Shown: one piece after another, positions 8,871 through 17,625 of the stretch
How the letters are laid out: every line of letters starts with the position of its first letter
How positions within the stretch are numbered: the first letter of the stretch is position 1
NCBI RefSeq assembly: GCF_014697355.1
Contig: NZ_JACJRQ010000031.1
Span: 1 to 64,000 of the forward strand
Direction: 5' to 3'
DNA: 64,000 nt
From: Nostoc calcicola FACHB-3891
GTDB taxonomy: Bacteria; Cyanobacteriota; Cyanobacteriia; Cyanobacteriales; Nostocaceae
Made by a program: the position numbers and the translations under genes
Notes under the pieces: generated by a model
Told to the model about the DNA's origin: nothing
The model's input: only the letters and a program-made list of their open reading frames with translations
Databases searched by the model: none

Positions 8871-9112
8871 CCCCCCTTAATCCCCCCTTAGAAAGCAGGG
8901 CTGTTTCATTCGCTGATGATGGGGATTTGTCAAGAGGATAATCTCACGCAAAGGCGCAAAGGCGCAAAGGAAAATCGTGTATTTGGGTTGAAGGCGCAAA
9001 AGTTTTTTACTGGAATTTTGCGCTTACTCTCAATTTTTATCTCTTTGCATCTTGCAATTTCACCCATTTTAAGGAATGAAACAGCCCTGCTTTTTAAGGG
9101 GGGCTAGGGGGG
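8871..9112. mobile_element. MITE-like element with ~40-bp terminal inverted repeats
   Basis: The left arm (8871-8911) ends AGCAGGGCTGTTTCATTC. The right arm (9074-9112) is its near-complete reverse complement and includes GAATGAAACAGCCCTGCT. The ~160 bp between hold GCGCAAAGG repeats and a 63-codon open frame without protein-like features. No transposase is inside, so this looks like a non-autonomous miniature element. A clear target duplication is not visible. The spacer 8712-9238 holds nothing else I can support. Confidence 0.7.
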
Positions 9113-9238
9113 ATCGAAACGCTATTAGGCAACTTTATAAGACTTGTGTGTACACGGTAGCCCCTTTAGAAAGGGGGAAAATAAGAGAGTCTTGTTCCCT
9201 CCCCAATACATCGGGGAGGGTTAGGGTGGGGTGATGCG

Positions 9239-10822
9239 TTAAATCCAAGAATTGAACCACATCCGCAGTTTATAAGCGTCAGGGGAGAGGGGTAAACCTA
9301 AATAAACGGGCATCCAGAAAATAAAAGCAATTAAGATGATAAAACTAATGCTGACGCCTACTGCCCGGAGTTGTTGATAATAGCTGCGAAGACATTGATC
9401 GACAAACCAAGCGATCGCTAAAAATACAAATACCACTGCACACATATAATGGTAAATAAAAACGCACCTCGTCACCTTTACCCAAGGTAATAAGTTAGCG
9501 GCATAATTTATAACTAAGTACAAAGCAATCCAAGTATCAACGCTAAGAGTTGCAGGCACAGAAAAACGCTTTTCCTTTACCCAAGGAATCATCACTTGTG
9601 ACACCAGCATTCCCATTAAAAATAACATGGCAGCCATACCAAACCACCACAAAAACGGATTGCCCATTGCATGGACATCATAAATGACTTTTACCGCGTC
9701 AGAAGGTAAAGGCGGCCCCATAACCGGTAGGGGTTCGTTGATACTTCCAGCCGTTTGATAATAATATGCCATTGGTCGAGTCATCAAAGGCCATTTGTAC
9801 CAAGCAGCACAATAAGGATGTACGTCTGAACTATTACCACCCAAATGCAAATGAAACTTCAAAATTTCCTGATGTACTGCGATAAATCCGTATCTTTTAT
9901 CTAATTGCAGGTGAGGAATCCAGATAATACTATAGATAAAAGCTGGAATTATTCCTAGATAAAAGAACATCTGGAAAACATTAAATTGAGTTAGGTTTTG
10001 TAATGGCGTTTGAGGTGAGGGAGGTGAGGGGGATGAGGGGGATGAGGGAGAATAAGTACTAACTCCTGACTCTCTACCTCCCTGCTCCTCTGCTTCCCTG
10101 CTGATGTACCCTAGACCTCTGCTTCCCTGCACCTCTGCTTCTCTCAATGATGGGGATATAGAAAGAAGTTTGGACTTAGAAAAAGAATGAATTCCTTGAA
10201 TTAACCATGCTGTTATCCAAATGAGATAAGCGCCGAAAAGAAACCATAAACCATTCCATTTAGTACCGACTGAGGCACCAAAATTAATACCAGCAAGAAC
10301 TAACCAAAATGAACGACGTTGATTTTGGTTATCCAATGCTAGTAATAAAAACCACTGCCCTAATAGACCAAATATGATAATATAAACATTGCTTAAGGCA
10401 TAGCGAGATTCAACAAGAAATATGCCATCGCAAGCAGTGAAAAAACCTGCAAGTAAAGCAAAGCTACGACGATAACTTAATTGATAAGCGATCGCAGCTA
10501 CAACCACAGGAATAAATGAGCCAGTCAGGGCATTGAACCACCGATAAGTCCAAGGCGATCGCAATGAACCCGTCAGCCCATTTACGGTATCATGCCAAAA
10601 AGGAATGTGACTGCCAATCCAAATGCCGATACCAATCATATATTGACTCAGCGGCGGATGAGCATTAAAAAATGGCGTATGCGTGAGATAATTATTACCA
10701 AATTTGGCAAAATAAACTTCATCAAATACCAGGGTGTTGAATCGCTCCAGTCCCCAAAACCGTAAGGCAAGTGACATCAGAAATACACCCGCTATTCCAA
10801 TTCGGAACCATTTTTTAGTCAT
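9239..10822 (-). CDS. Membrane glycosyltransferase of the protein O-mannosyltransferase (GT39/PMT) type
   Basis: 527 residues with about ten hydrophobic segments. The N-terminus LRFWGLERFNTLVFDEVYFAKF contains the DE motif typical of lipid-carrier-dependent mannosyltransferases, followed by HPPLSQYMIGIG. It would use a polyprenyl-phosphate sugar outside the cytoplasmic membrane. A low-complexity stretch of roughly 50 residues (about residues 225-275, ending SPSSPSSPSPPSP) interrupts the protein between membrane segments. At DNA level (about 9998-10145) it resembles intergenic repeats, so it looks like an in-frame repeat insertion. The acceptor (protein or glycan) is not known. Confidence 0.85.
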   Translation of the reverse strand: MTKKWFRIGIAGVFLMSLALRFWGLERFNTLVFDEVYFAKFGNNYLTHTPFFNAHPPLSQYMIGIGIWIGSHIPFWHDTVNGLTGSLRSPWTYRWFNALTGSFIPVVVAAIAYQLSYRRSFALLAGFFTACDGIFLVESRYALSNVYIIIFGLLGQWFLLLALDNQNQRRSFWLVLAGINFGASVGTKWNGLWFLFGAYLIWITAWLIQGIHSFSKSKLLSISPSLREAEVQGSRGLGYISREAEEQGGRESGVSTYSPSSPSSPSPPSPQTPLQNLTQFNVFQMFFYLGIIPAFIYSIIWIPHLQLDKRYGFIAVHQEILKFHLHLGGNSSDVHPYCAAWYKWPLMTRPMAYYYQTAGSINEPLPVMGPPLPSDAVKVIYDVHAMGNPFLWWFGMAAMLFLMGMLVSQVMIPWVKEKRFSVPATLSVDTWIALYLVINYAANLLPWVKVTRCVFIYHYMCAVVFVFLAIAWFVDQCLRSYYQQLRAVGVSISFIILIAFIFWMPVYLGLPLSPDAYKLRMWFNSWI

Positions 10823-10915
10823 TTGTTATTTGTCATTTGTTATTGGTCATTTGTCATTTGTCATTTGTCATTTGTTATTGGTCATTTGTCATTAGTCATT
10901 TGTTATTGGTTTTTC
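10820..10915. repeat. Heptanucleotide repeat run (CATTTGT)n
   Basis: Imperfect tandem CATTTGT / TATTGGT heptamers upstream of the membrane glycosyltransferase gene, followed by CCCCACT heptamers to about 10957. This matches the STRR class of repeats known in heterocystous cyanobacteria. The heptamer CATTTGT is also the first third of the 21-bp array units at 1316 and 59351. Confidence 0.75.
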
Positions 10916-10947
10916 TCCCCATCCCCCCACTCCCCACTCCCCACTCC

Positions 10948-11496
10948 CTACTCCCTACCTTCAGATGCATTTTGTTCAAACAGCAGCAGTTCAATACCGT
11001 AATATTTTTTTGTGCTACCTACTGGCTTCATACCCAGTCTTTGGGTAACGCGGATTGAGGCATGATTTTCTGGGTTTACTACTGCATAAATTACTGGCAA
11101 ATTCAACACATTAAATCCGTAGCTGAGGATACCTCGTGCTGCTTCGGTTGCATATCCTTTACCCCAAGATGCTCGCCGCAAGTGCCAGCCCACTTCATAA
11201 TCTTGAGTGGGTAAGCCGTCTTTGTCGGGCAATTGTTTGAGAAGGATAGTTCCGACAATTGTTGTGGTTTCCTTTTCGACAATTGGCCAAGATCCGCTAC
11301 CATTATTGCGTCGTTGCGATCGCTCAATGTTTTCAATTAAACGCTGACGCTGTGACTCAATGCTTGTCACACGAGAACCATTACCAAGAAAATAGGTGAC
11401 TTCGGGGTCACTATAAATAGCAAACGCTTGTTCGGCATCGCGTTCGGGTATCCAACTACGAATTATTAAGCGATCGGTTTCTAACAGATTTGTCAT
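10948..11496 (-). CDS. GNAT-family N-acetyltransferase (RimJ/RimL-like)
   Basis: 182 residues starting MTNLLETDRLIIRSW, the common opening of RimJ/RimL-type acetyltransferases. The acetyl-CoA loop is in RRASWGKGYATEAARGILSYGF, followed by NPENHASIRVTQRLGM. It probably transfers an acetyl group to an amine (protein N-terminus, antibiotic or metabolite); the target is unknown. The last codons run into a CCCCACT heptamer repeat, so the final residues (ASEGRE) may be repeat-derived. Confidence 0.88.
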   Translation of the reverse strand: MTNLLETDRLIIRSWIPERDAEQAFAIYSDPEVTYFLGNGSRVTSIESQRQRLIENIERSQRRNNGSGSWPIVEKETTTIVGTILLKQLPDKDGLPTQDYEVGWHLRRASWGKGYATEAARGILSYGFNVLNLPVIYAVVNPENHASIRVTQRLGMKPVGSTKKYYGIELLLFEQNASEGRE

Positions 11497-11620
11497 CTTA
11501 CCTTTGACTAAACAAAGTTGCTATTGTGCAAGATATTAGGATAATTATGCTTGAGAAGTCAAAAGCAATAGAGACAATTACACAAGCAGAATACTATATT
11601 ATTGCTGCTCATTGAATTGG

Positions 11621-11980
11621 TTATGCAACAGCAAATTCTGAATCTTTCCTGAGTTCCTCAGACCGGAATCCTAACACAATCCGATCCTTTGGTATACCTG
11701 CCCTGACAAATTCTGTGGCAATTCCCTCTTCAGTACCATCACGTTGAATCCAAATTTTACCATCAATAATATCAACGTGAATCAGGCAGCCATGCACGCG
11801 GCGAGTTGCAGTTGGAGAGAGTTCTGGCACTGGTTCTCGACCAAGAATCATCACCAAATATCGATCCTGTTCTTTATCAAAAATAGTTTCATGCTGAATA
11901 TTGCCATAAGAGTAAGGAATCTTGGTGTGTTCAGTAAGAATGTTACAAATTAGCTGTCTGTATTGCTCTAGATTACCCAT
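11621..11980 (-). CDS. xisI: XisI-family protein (fdxN-element excision controlling factor)
   Basis: 119 residues matching XisI: it opens with an EQYRQLICNILTEHTKIPYSYG segment, then FDKEQDRYLVMILG, HVDIIDGKIWIQRDGTEEGIA and GIPKDRIVLGF. In Anabaena, XisH and XisI are needed with XisF for excision of the fdxN element during heterocyst development; most homologues are scattered without such an element. Here its ATG overlaps the end of a truncated xisH by 13 bp, the usual HI arrangement. An Asn-rich stretch common in the family is absent. Confidence 0.9.
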   Translation of the reverse strand: MGNLEQYRQLICNILTEHTKIPYSYGNIQHETIFDKEQDRYLVMILGREPVPELSPTATRRVHGCLIHVDIIDGKIWIQRDGTEEGIATEFVRAGIPKDRIVLGFRSEELRKDSEFAVA

Positions 11981-12180
11981 CGGACTATAACCTCCCGCTT
12001 TGGATTAAAAACAATCAGAGGAATTTTGTAGTCTTCCAATATAAGTTTACCAAGAGGCTCTTCCTCAAAAATGTCAGTAAAAATATCCTCATGAACAGCA
12101 ATGTACAAAACTCTATCTGGATGATTACGAGTCATGACAGCAAGGTAAGTAATGTAAAAACTTTGGTATTTAGTTCGTAG
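11968..12180 (-). pseudogene. xisH: 5'-truncated xisH remnant
   Basis: Read on the minus strand from about 12180, the frame gives LRTKYQSFYITYLAV, then from ATG 12135 MTRNHPDRVLYIAV and so on to ILEDYKIPLIVFNPK and VIVRWVI, stopping at 11968. This matches the C-terminal half of XisH, including the PDRVLY/IAV and EVIVxW motifs. The N-terminal half is missing: the sequence beyond 12180 is a dispersed AAGGACT/AGTCCTT repeat. The remaining 55 codons from ATG 12135 could still be translated, but the nuclease-like N-terminal region is gone. Confidence 0.8.
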
Positions 12181-12260
12181 TAAGGACTTCAGTCCTTATT
12201 AGAGGACTAAAGTCCTCTCCACCAGACGCTACGCGTAGCTTGCTTCCCCGAAGGGGTACA
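12181..12260. repeat. Dispersed hairpin repeat (AAGGACTTCAGTCCTT)
   Basis: Self-complementary words around TAAGGACTTCAGTCCTTA and AGAGGACTAAAGTCCTCT, then GCTACGCGTAGC and CCCCGAAGGGG. A related block lies at 56155-56205. It replaces the 5' half of xisH. Confidence 0.65.
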
Positions 12261-12288
12261 CTACAAACCTTTAATTATTTACACCGTT

Positions 12289-15200
12289 CTACTTACCTTC
12301 GGCTTTTGCAACTTCCAACATTGTCTTTAATACCGAATCTGGATTTAAACTAATAGAATCAATTCCCTGTTCAACTAAAAACTGGGCAAATTCTGGGTAA
12401 TCGCTTGGTGCTTGTCCACAAATGCCGATTTTGCGGCCGCATTTTTTCGCAGCTTGTATCGCCATTTTCACCATTCGCTTCACACCTTCACTCCGTTCAT
12501 CAAACAACCGCGCCACCAAAGCCGAATCTCTATCTAACCCCAATGTCAACTGAGTTAGGTCATTGGAACCAATGGAGAAGCCATCAAATACCTCAGCAAA
12601 CTCTTCGGCCATAATTACATTGCTGGGCAATTCACACATCACATAAACTTGCAAATCATTAACACCTTGCTTTAAACCATTTTTTGCCATTTCTGCTAAC
12701 ACTAACCGCCCTTCATCGGGAGTGCGACAAAAAGGAATCATTGGGATAACATTCGTCAAACCCATTTCTTCCCGTACCCGCTTCAAGGCTTGACATTCTA
12801 AGGCGAAAGCTTCTCTGTAACCTTCATCATAGTAACGCGCCGCCCCCCGCCAACCGAGCATAGGGTTTTCTTCATCGGGTTCAAATTGTTGACCACCTAA
12901 CAAATTTGCATATTCATTACTCTTAAAATCTGACGTTCGTACAATCACTGGTTTCGGATAAAATGCTGCGGCAATTCTGCCGATGCCTTGGGCTAATTTA
13001 TCCACAAAATATTGAGGTTTGTCGTCATAAAGTGTGGTGAGATTAGCAATTTTAGCTTTGACAAATTCATCTTTTAATAAATCATAATTAATCAATGCCA
13101 TTGGATGAACTTGGATTTGGTTAGCAATAATAAATTCTGTCCGCGCTAAACCGACTCCATCGTTGGGAATTCCTGATAAACTCAATGCTTCTTGGGGATT
13201 ACCCACATTCATTAAAATTTGCGTGCGGGTACGGGGTAAGTTTTCTAGAGGGACTTCTTCAACTTCAAAAGGTAATAAACCTGGGTAAACTTTTCCTTCT
13301 TCGCCTTCGGCACAAGAAATTGTTACTTCTTGACCAGTTTTCAAAATATCTGTAGCATTGCCACATCCAACGATCGCAGGTACACCCAATTCTCGCGCAA
13401 TAATCGCGGCGTGACAATTACAGACAATCACCGGGGTATATTTACTTGTGAACACAACATAATTATGATGTTCGGCAACTGTAATATTAAAAACATCATT
13501 ATCAGTTTCTTGCTCAACAGCAACTACCCGCTGCATCCGAATATCACCTGCAATTAGAGGATCGAATTTGCAAATTTTATTTAGTTGTCGATCCGAGATG
13601 AGGAAATTATTATCTTTTCTGAGTTTTATCTGCTCTTTAGCATTTTCATCAAATAGTTGACTGGTAGCAAAAAAGCGTGTTTGTATTACTCTCTCGCTAA
13701 CTTTTCCTTTCACTCTATTGGTAAATCGAAGTATTTCTGTTAATTTCTCAACCAACTGTACATTATGTATTCCCCGATTTTTTGTCACTTGAGGCACAGT
13801 ACCTATTTTTAAACAAGCTGCAATTATCGCTTGTAATAGCAATTCTTCTGATGCATATATATGAATGCGATTATTGTGGTAACATCCATCTCCATCAATC
13901 ACACCTGCCAGGAAATTATAAGCAAATTCCACAGAGTTATTGAGCAACATACTCACAATATTTTGCTCTTTTTCGTGTAAATCGTAAGCAACTTTTTTAG
14001 AGTATAGTCTGTAAGCTGTTGCTTGACCTACTACTAATTGACCTCTGATTGAGCCAGAAGAGACTTTTTTTACATGGGCAACAAATGGTTTATTATAAAC
14101 TGTATTCATGCATTCCTGCATAGCTGCTATAAATTGCTGCTTCGGCAAAGTATCCTTTTGGATAAACTGCACCTCTCCATGAGTACGGCTTCTATAAATC
14201 GAGCCATCTGTGAGTATACCTCCTAATAAATAAGCTATTTTGATATTATCTGTTTCAGGTATACCCAACTGCGGAATCTTCTGTGCTATTACAACCATTT
14301 CTTTGGCTGCAAGCATATCTTGAATTTCAGTTTTTACATACGCGCCGCCTCTGATGTTAATCATTTTGTGATCTGGAGTTAAGCGTAAGTTGTTGTCAGT
14401 AACTTTACCTGTTTGCGAGACACTGACACTAATCATTTTTGCTTGCCTTTTCATGGCATCGAGAATTGGTTGCCACTCTATTTTGTTGGTTTGAGTATTT
14501 AATGATAAAGTTAGCAACCCTTCATAACCCTGTTCATAAATCTGACGCAAAGTCATAAAGCCTTTATTCGTTAATATTTTTGTTTCGCCATCAAAGCAGG
14601 TACGTCCACCAGAATTGGTGACAATTGCACTGGCACGTTTCATAATTGGTTCCCAATCGGGGTCAGTTCTTTCTGTTACCAAAACTTCCCCTGGTTGGAA
14701 CTGTTCGAGTTTCTGAACATCTAAAATTAAACGTACTTTCCCTTGACTAATGGCTTCCCCAATGGCGCGTCCGGTGATAATGGGTTGGGGGGATGAGGGG
14801 GATGAGGGAGAATTTATTAGTTTGTCTTCCTCGTCTCTTTTAACAAAACGATAACTCCGCAATATATTTCCTTTCTTCTGGGATTGGACGGTTTCAGGAC
14901 GCGCTTGGACGATAAAAAGTTGGTTGGTAATTCCATCTTTTGCCCACTCGATATCCATTGGGGTGTAAATGTCGTGGACTTGGGAATAGTGGTCTTCAAT
15001 TAAACATGCCCAACTTGCTAATTGTAAAATCTCTTCATCGCTGAGGGCAAATTTGCCTCTTTCTCTGAAAGGAACAGAGACATTTTTGGTAAATTTTGAG
15101 CCGTCATCATAAATCATTTTCAGTTCTTTGCTGCCCAATTTTTTATCGATGATTGGGCGAAAACCTGCTTTTAAAGTTGGTTTAAAAACATAATATTCAT

Positions 15201-15945
15201 CTGGATTTACTGACCCTTGGACAACGTTTTCTCCTAAACCGTAGGCGGCTGTAATTAGCGCCGCATCTTTAAAACCGGTTTCTGTGTCAATGGAGAACAT
15301 CACCCCAGAGGTTGCTAAATCAGAACGCACCATTTTTTGTACGCCAACGGCAAGGGCGATGCTAAAGTGATCGAATCCCTTGGTGTGACGATAGGAAATG
15401 GCGCGGTCGGTAAATATGGAAGCAAAGCATTTATGACAAGCTGCTAAAACTCCTTCGGCACCGACGACATTGAGGTAAGTTTCTTGCTGTCCGGCAAAAC
15501 TCGCATCTGGGAGGTCTTCGGCGGTGGCGCTAGAACGGACTGCAACATCTGTCTCTGCATTGTATTTTTCGCAAAGACTTTGATAAGCTGTGGCGATCGC
15601 CTTTCGCAATTCTACAGGAAATGGCGTGTGGATTAAGAGCGATCGCGCTTTTTTCCCACGTTCTCGTAAATTTTTTACATCCTCAACATCCAAGTCAGCA
15701 AATAATTTGCGTAGCTTTGCTTCTAACCCCGCTGATTCGATGAAATAACGATAAGCATAAGCAGTGGTCGCAAATCCCGTAGGCACATTAATGCCCTTGG
15801 GTGTTAATTGTTGAATCATTTCACCTAGTGATGCATTTTTCCCACCAACTAAGGGAATATCATGAATACCAACTTCATCAAACCAGAGAATGAGCGATCG
15901 CTCTTTGTCAGATGCAGATAAAGTGCTTGTAGATACTATAGTCAT
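12289..15945 (-). CDS. ppsA: Phosphoenolpyruvate synthase, interrupted by an intein
   Basis: Converts pyruvate, ATP and water to PEP, AMP and phosphate (gluconeogenic direction). The frame encodes 1218 residues, of which 450-843 are an intein; the joined host protein is 824 residues, normal for PpsA. N-terminal ATP-grasp part: PLVGGKNASLGEM near residue 32 and VAVRSSATAEDLPDASFAGQ near 135. The phosphohistidine site GGRT/CHAAIIARELG is created only by splicing. The C-terminal PEP/pyruvate barrel has NVIPMIPFCRT and GSNDLTQLTLGLDRD. A short SPSSPSSPQ stretch near residue 379 is repeat-derived. ATG 15945 has a GAGG site 8 bases upstream. Confidence 0.95.
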   Translation of the reverse strand: MTIVSTSTLSASDKERSLILWFDEVGIHDIPLVGGKNASLGEMIQQLTPKGINVPTGFATTAYAYRYFIESAGLEAKLRKLFADLDVEDVKNLRERGKKARSLLIHTPFPVELRKAIATAYQSLCEKYNAETDVAVRSSATAEDLPDASFAGQQETYLNVVGAEGVLAACHKCFASIFTDRAISYRHTKGFDHFSIALAVGVQKMVRSDLATSGVMFSIDTETGFKDAALITAAYGLGENVVQGSVNPDEYYVFKPTLKAGFRPIIDKKLGSKELKMIYDDGSKFTKNVSVPFRERGKFALSDEEILQLASWACLIEDHYSQVHDIYTPMDIEWAKDGITNQLFIVQARPETVQSQKKGNILRSYRFVKRDEEDKLINSPSSPSSPQPIITGRAIGEAISQGKVRLILDVQKLEQFQPGEVLVTERTDPDWEPIMKRASAIVTNSGGRTCFDGETKILTNKGFMTLRQIYEQGYEGLLTLSLNTQTNKIEWQPILDAMKRQAKMISVSVSQTGKVTDNNLRLTPDHKMINIRGGAYVKTEIQDMLAAKEMVVIAQKIPQLGIPETDNIKIAYLLGGILTDGSIYRSRTHGEVQFIQKDTLPKQQFIAAMQECMNTVYNKPFVAHVKKVSSGSIRGQLVVGQATAYRLYSKKVAYDLHEKEQNIVSMLLNNSVEFAYNFLAGVIDGDGCYHNNRIHIYASEELLLQAIIAACLKIGTVPQVTKNRGIHNVQLVEKLTEILRFTNRVKGKVSERVIQTRFFATSQLFDENAKEQIKLRKDNNFLISDRQLNKICKFDPLIAGDIRMQRVVAVEQETDNDVFNITVAEHHNYVVFTSKYTPVIVCNCHAAIIARELGVPAIVGCGNATDILKTGQEVTISCAEGEEGKVYPGLLPFEVEEVPLENLPRTRTQILMNVGNPQEALSLSGIPNDGVGLARTEFIIANQIQVHPMALINYDLLKDEFVKAKIANLTTLYDDKPQYFVDKLAQGIGRIAAAFYPKPVIVRTSDFKSNEYANLLGGQQFEPDEENPMLGWRGAARYYDEGYREAFALECQALKRVREEMGLTNVIPMIPFCRTPDEGRLVLAEMAKNGLKQGVNDLQVYVMCELPSNVIMAEEFAEVFDGFSIGSNDLTQLTLGLDRDSALVARLFDERSEGVKRMVKMAIQAAKKCGRKIGICGQAPSDYPEFAQFLVEQGIDSISLNPDSVLKTMLEVAKAEGK
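13417..14598 (-). mobile_element. Intein with LAGLIDADG homing endonuclease, in ppsA
   Basis: 394 residues (PpsA 450-843). It starts with Cys in the block A motif CFDGETKILT, and block B has LTPDHKM. Two dodecapeptide motifs, LLGGILTDGS (about 573-582) and FLAGVIDGDG (about 678-687), keep their acidic residues, so the endonuclease may be active. Block F is VFNITVAEHHNYVV and the end is VIVCN followed by host Cys844. The residue before the terminal Asn is Cys instead of the usual His. Insertion is immediately before the Cys-His of the phosphohistidine motif, so the enzyme cannot work until splicing occurs. A PEP-synthase intein is known from Methanocaldococcus; I have not compared insertion points. 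Confidence 0.93.
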
Positions 15946-16296
15946 ATGTATTACCTCTTAATTTTATCTGTTAAAAGTCCCTAATTATTACTATCTAATT
16001 TACCGCCAAAAATAAATTTTACAGGCTTTTAGTTTGATCCCACTTAAGTTTATTAAGAAACATAACACCAACAGGGTCTACTCCTCTTGAAAGGACTTTG
16101 GCTATTAGCGGTATATTTCTCATCTATGGCGGCTTTTTCGACTAGTAGTATTTTTCCCATATTTAATTGTAAATTTTGCAGCCCGTTTCGTCAGAGTGGC
16201 ATGATTTGAGATTGTGCAATTAAATGCCCAGCCATAGTCCAAAAATAACAATTATTCGAGATAATGGCTGTATCGTAATACTAGATACAATCCACA
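15946..16296. promoter_or_regulatory. Divergent spacer between ppsA and a small membrane-protein gene
   Basis: 351 bp between two divergently read genes, so it must hold both promoters. I see AT-rich stretches but no confident -10/-35 pair, riboswitch or operator. Confidence 0.35.
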
Positions 16297-16701
16297 ATGG
16301 CGCAATTAGAAAGACTGCTGCTCATGGCAGAAGATGAGCTAACTGAGTACAGTACTGATGCTCGCAAAATGGAAAAACTACGCCGGAAAATAGGTTTATC
16401 AGTATCGGCAGCCGAACAGCGGCAAGTTAAAGAAGCATTATTAGCTACAAATAAATCTAATATAATTACTCAAATTGTCGAAGAACAAAGACAAACAGTA
16501 GCCTTACCATTTTGGGGAATTGCTGGCTTAGGTTTGTTGCTGGGAATTTCTTTAAATCAACCCATAGGCTTGTTAGCCGCCGTAGCTGGGACTGCATCAG
16601 CTTACAGAATTCAGAAATGGGGTTGGCAATTGCAAGCGAGGCGTTTATTGTTACGAACTTTGGAAGACATTGAAGCGCGGGTTGCTCAACCTAATAAATG
16701 A
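16297..16701 (+). CDS. Small membrane protein of unknown function
   Basis: 134 residues. The first ~70 are helical and charged (ERLLLMAEDELTEYSTDARKMEKLRRKI), likely a coiled coil. Two hydrophobic segments follow in a hairpin (VALPFWGIAGLGLLLGISL and PIGLLAAVAGTASAY), then a basic helix (WQLQARRLLLRTLEDIEARV). This suggests an integral membrane protein with both ends in the cytoplasm. I do not recognise the family. The reading frame, length and clean ATG make it a credible gene. Confidence 0.7.
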   Translation: MAQLERLLLMAEDELTEYSTDARKMEKLRRKIGLSVSAAEQRQVKEALLATNKSNIITQIVEEQRQTVALPFWGIAGLGLLLGISLNQPIGLLAAVAGTASAYRIQKWGWQLQARRLLLRTLEDIEARVAQPNK

Positions 16702-16719
16702 TATTAATTAAACAAGACG

Positions 16720-16803
16720 CGGGGACGCGGGGATGCGGGGAGGGGGAGACGGGGAGACGCGGCGACGCGGCGACGGGGAGACGCGATAAATCGCCGTCTC
16801 TAC
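16720..16803. repeat. GC-rich repeat run (GACGCGGGGA / GACGGGGAGACGCG)
   Basis: Short purine-rich words (GGGGACGCGG, GGGGAGACGCGGCGACGCGG) lead into a GAGACGCGATAAATCGCCGTCTC palindrome identical to that near 120-148. Open frames through it are low-complexity and not called. Confidence 0.6.
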
Positions 16804-16849
16804 AAGTGTTTTGGTCTTATCTGAACTGTATTGAATTATTAGGGATTAA

Positions 16850-17449
16850 TCAATTCCAGACTTCGGTTAAATCCAATACAAATCCAGGTAAAACATCTTC
16901 CCCGGACAAACTGACAGGATTGTTCAACACTTCCACATCTTGATTTTGACGATAAATTTCTACTTGTTTATTTTTCCGGTCAATTAACCAACCTAAACGA
17001 GCGCCATTATCTATATATTCCCTCATCTTGGCGCGTAATTTTTCTATAGAATCATTTTTAGACCGTAATTCCACTACGAAGTCGGGACATATTGGAGCAA
17101 AAGTTTCCTGCTGTTCTAAACTGAGGTCATCCCATCTGTCTTGACGTATCCATGCGGCATCGGGAGAGCGATCGCTACCATTAGGAAGATGAAAACCAGT
17201 AGAAGAATTAAATGTTTTACCCAATTTAGTTTGACGGTTCCACAACCAAATTTGTCCTTCTATATCTAAATTTCTGTTTCCTGTATCACTACCCGTAGGT
17301 GGCATAACAATCAACTCTCCTGTAGCAGTTCGTTCTAATTGTAAATCTCTGTTAGCTAGTGCCAATTCAATAAACTGCTCGTGGGTGACTGTCAGTATGA
17401 GTGTAAATGGAATATTAATAGCAAAGGTTTGGGATTTAGCTTGTGTCAT
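16850..17449 (-). CDS. Uma2-family (DUF820) endonuclease-like protein
   Basis: 199 residues from ATG 17449; seven codons further up is only a TTG. It has the PD-(D/E)XK-type Uma2 fold: ELIVMPPTGSDTGNRNLDI, then SPDAAWIRQDRW (Asp), PDFVVELRSKNDS (E-x-R/K) and the C-terminal YIDNGARLGWLIDRKNKQVEIYR. The family is greatly expanded in cyanobacteria; its biological role is unsettled. The gene stands alone. A second member lies at 61701-62291. Confidence 0.88.
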   Translation of the reverse strand: MTQAKSQTFAINIPFTLILTVTHEQFIELALANRDLQLERTATGELIVMPPTGSDTGNRNLDIEGQIWLWNRQTKLGKTFNSSTGFHLPNGSDRSPDAAWIRQDRWDDLSLEQQETFAPICPDFVVELRSKNDSIEKLRAKMREYIDNGARLGWLIDRKNKQVEIYRQNQDVEVLNNPVSLSGEDVLPGFVLDLTEVWN

Positions 17450-17625
17450 TGTTCCGTCCTGAAGCTGCAAGCAAAATGTTACAGAAGGCTAAAATAATTT
17501 ATCTTCTCCTTACTTCCAAAGTAACAACTATTTTAGTTTTGCCACGCCGCTATTGCCTATACTTCGACTTCGCGGCTCCTGAGTGAGCGTAGTCGAAGGA
17601 CAGTACAAGTTGCCTGTTTCCTGCT

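Noticed and set aside
8916..9107. 63-codon frame
   Set aside because: It lies inside the MITE-like element and is made partly of GCGCAAAGG repeats.
11621..12180. fdxN-type excision element nearby
   Set aside because: XisH/XisI homologues are widespread without an element; no fdxN, nif genes or matching direct repeats were seen here.
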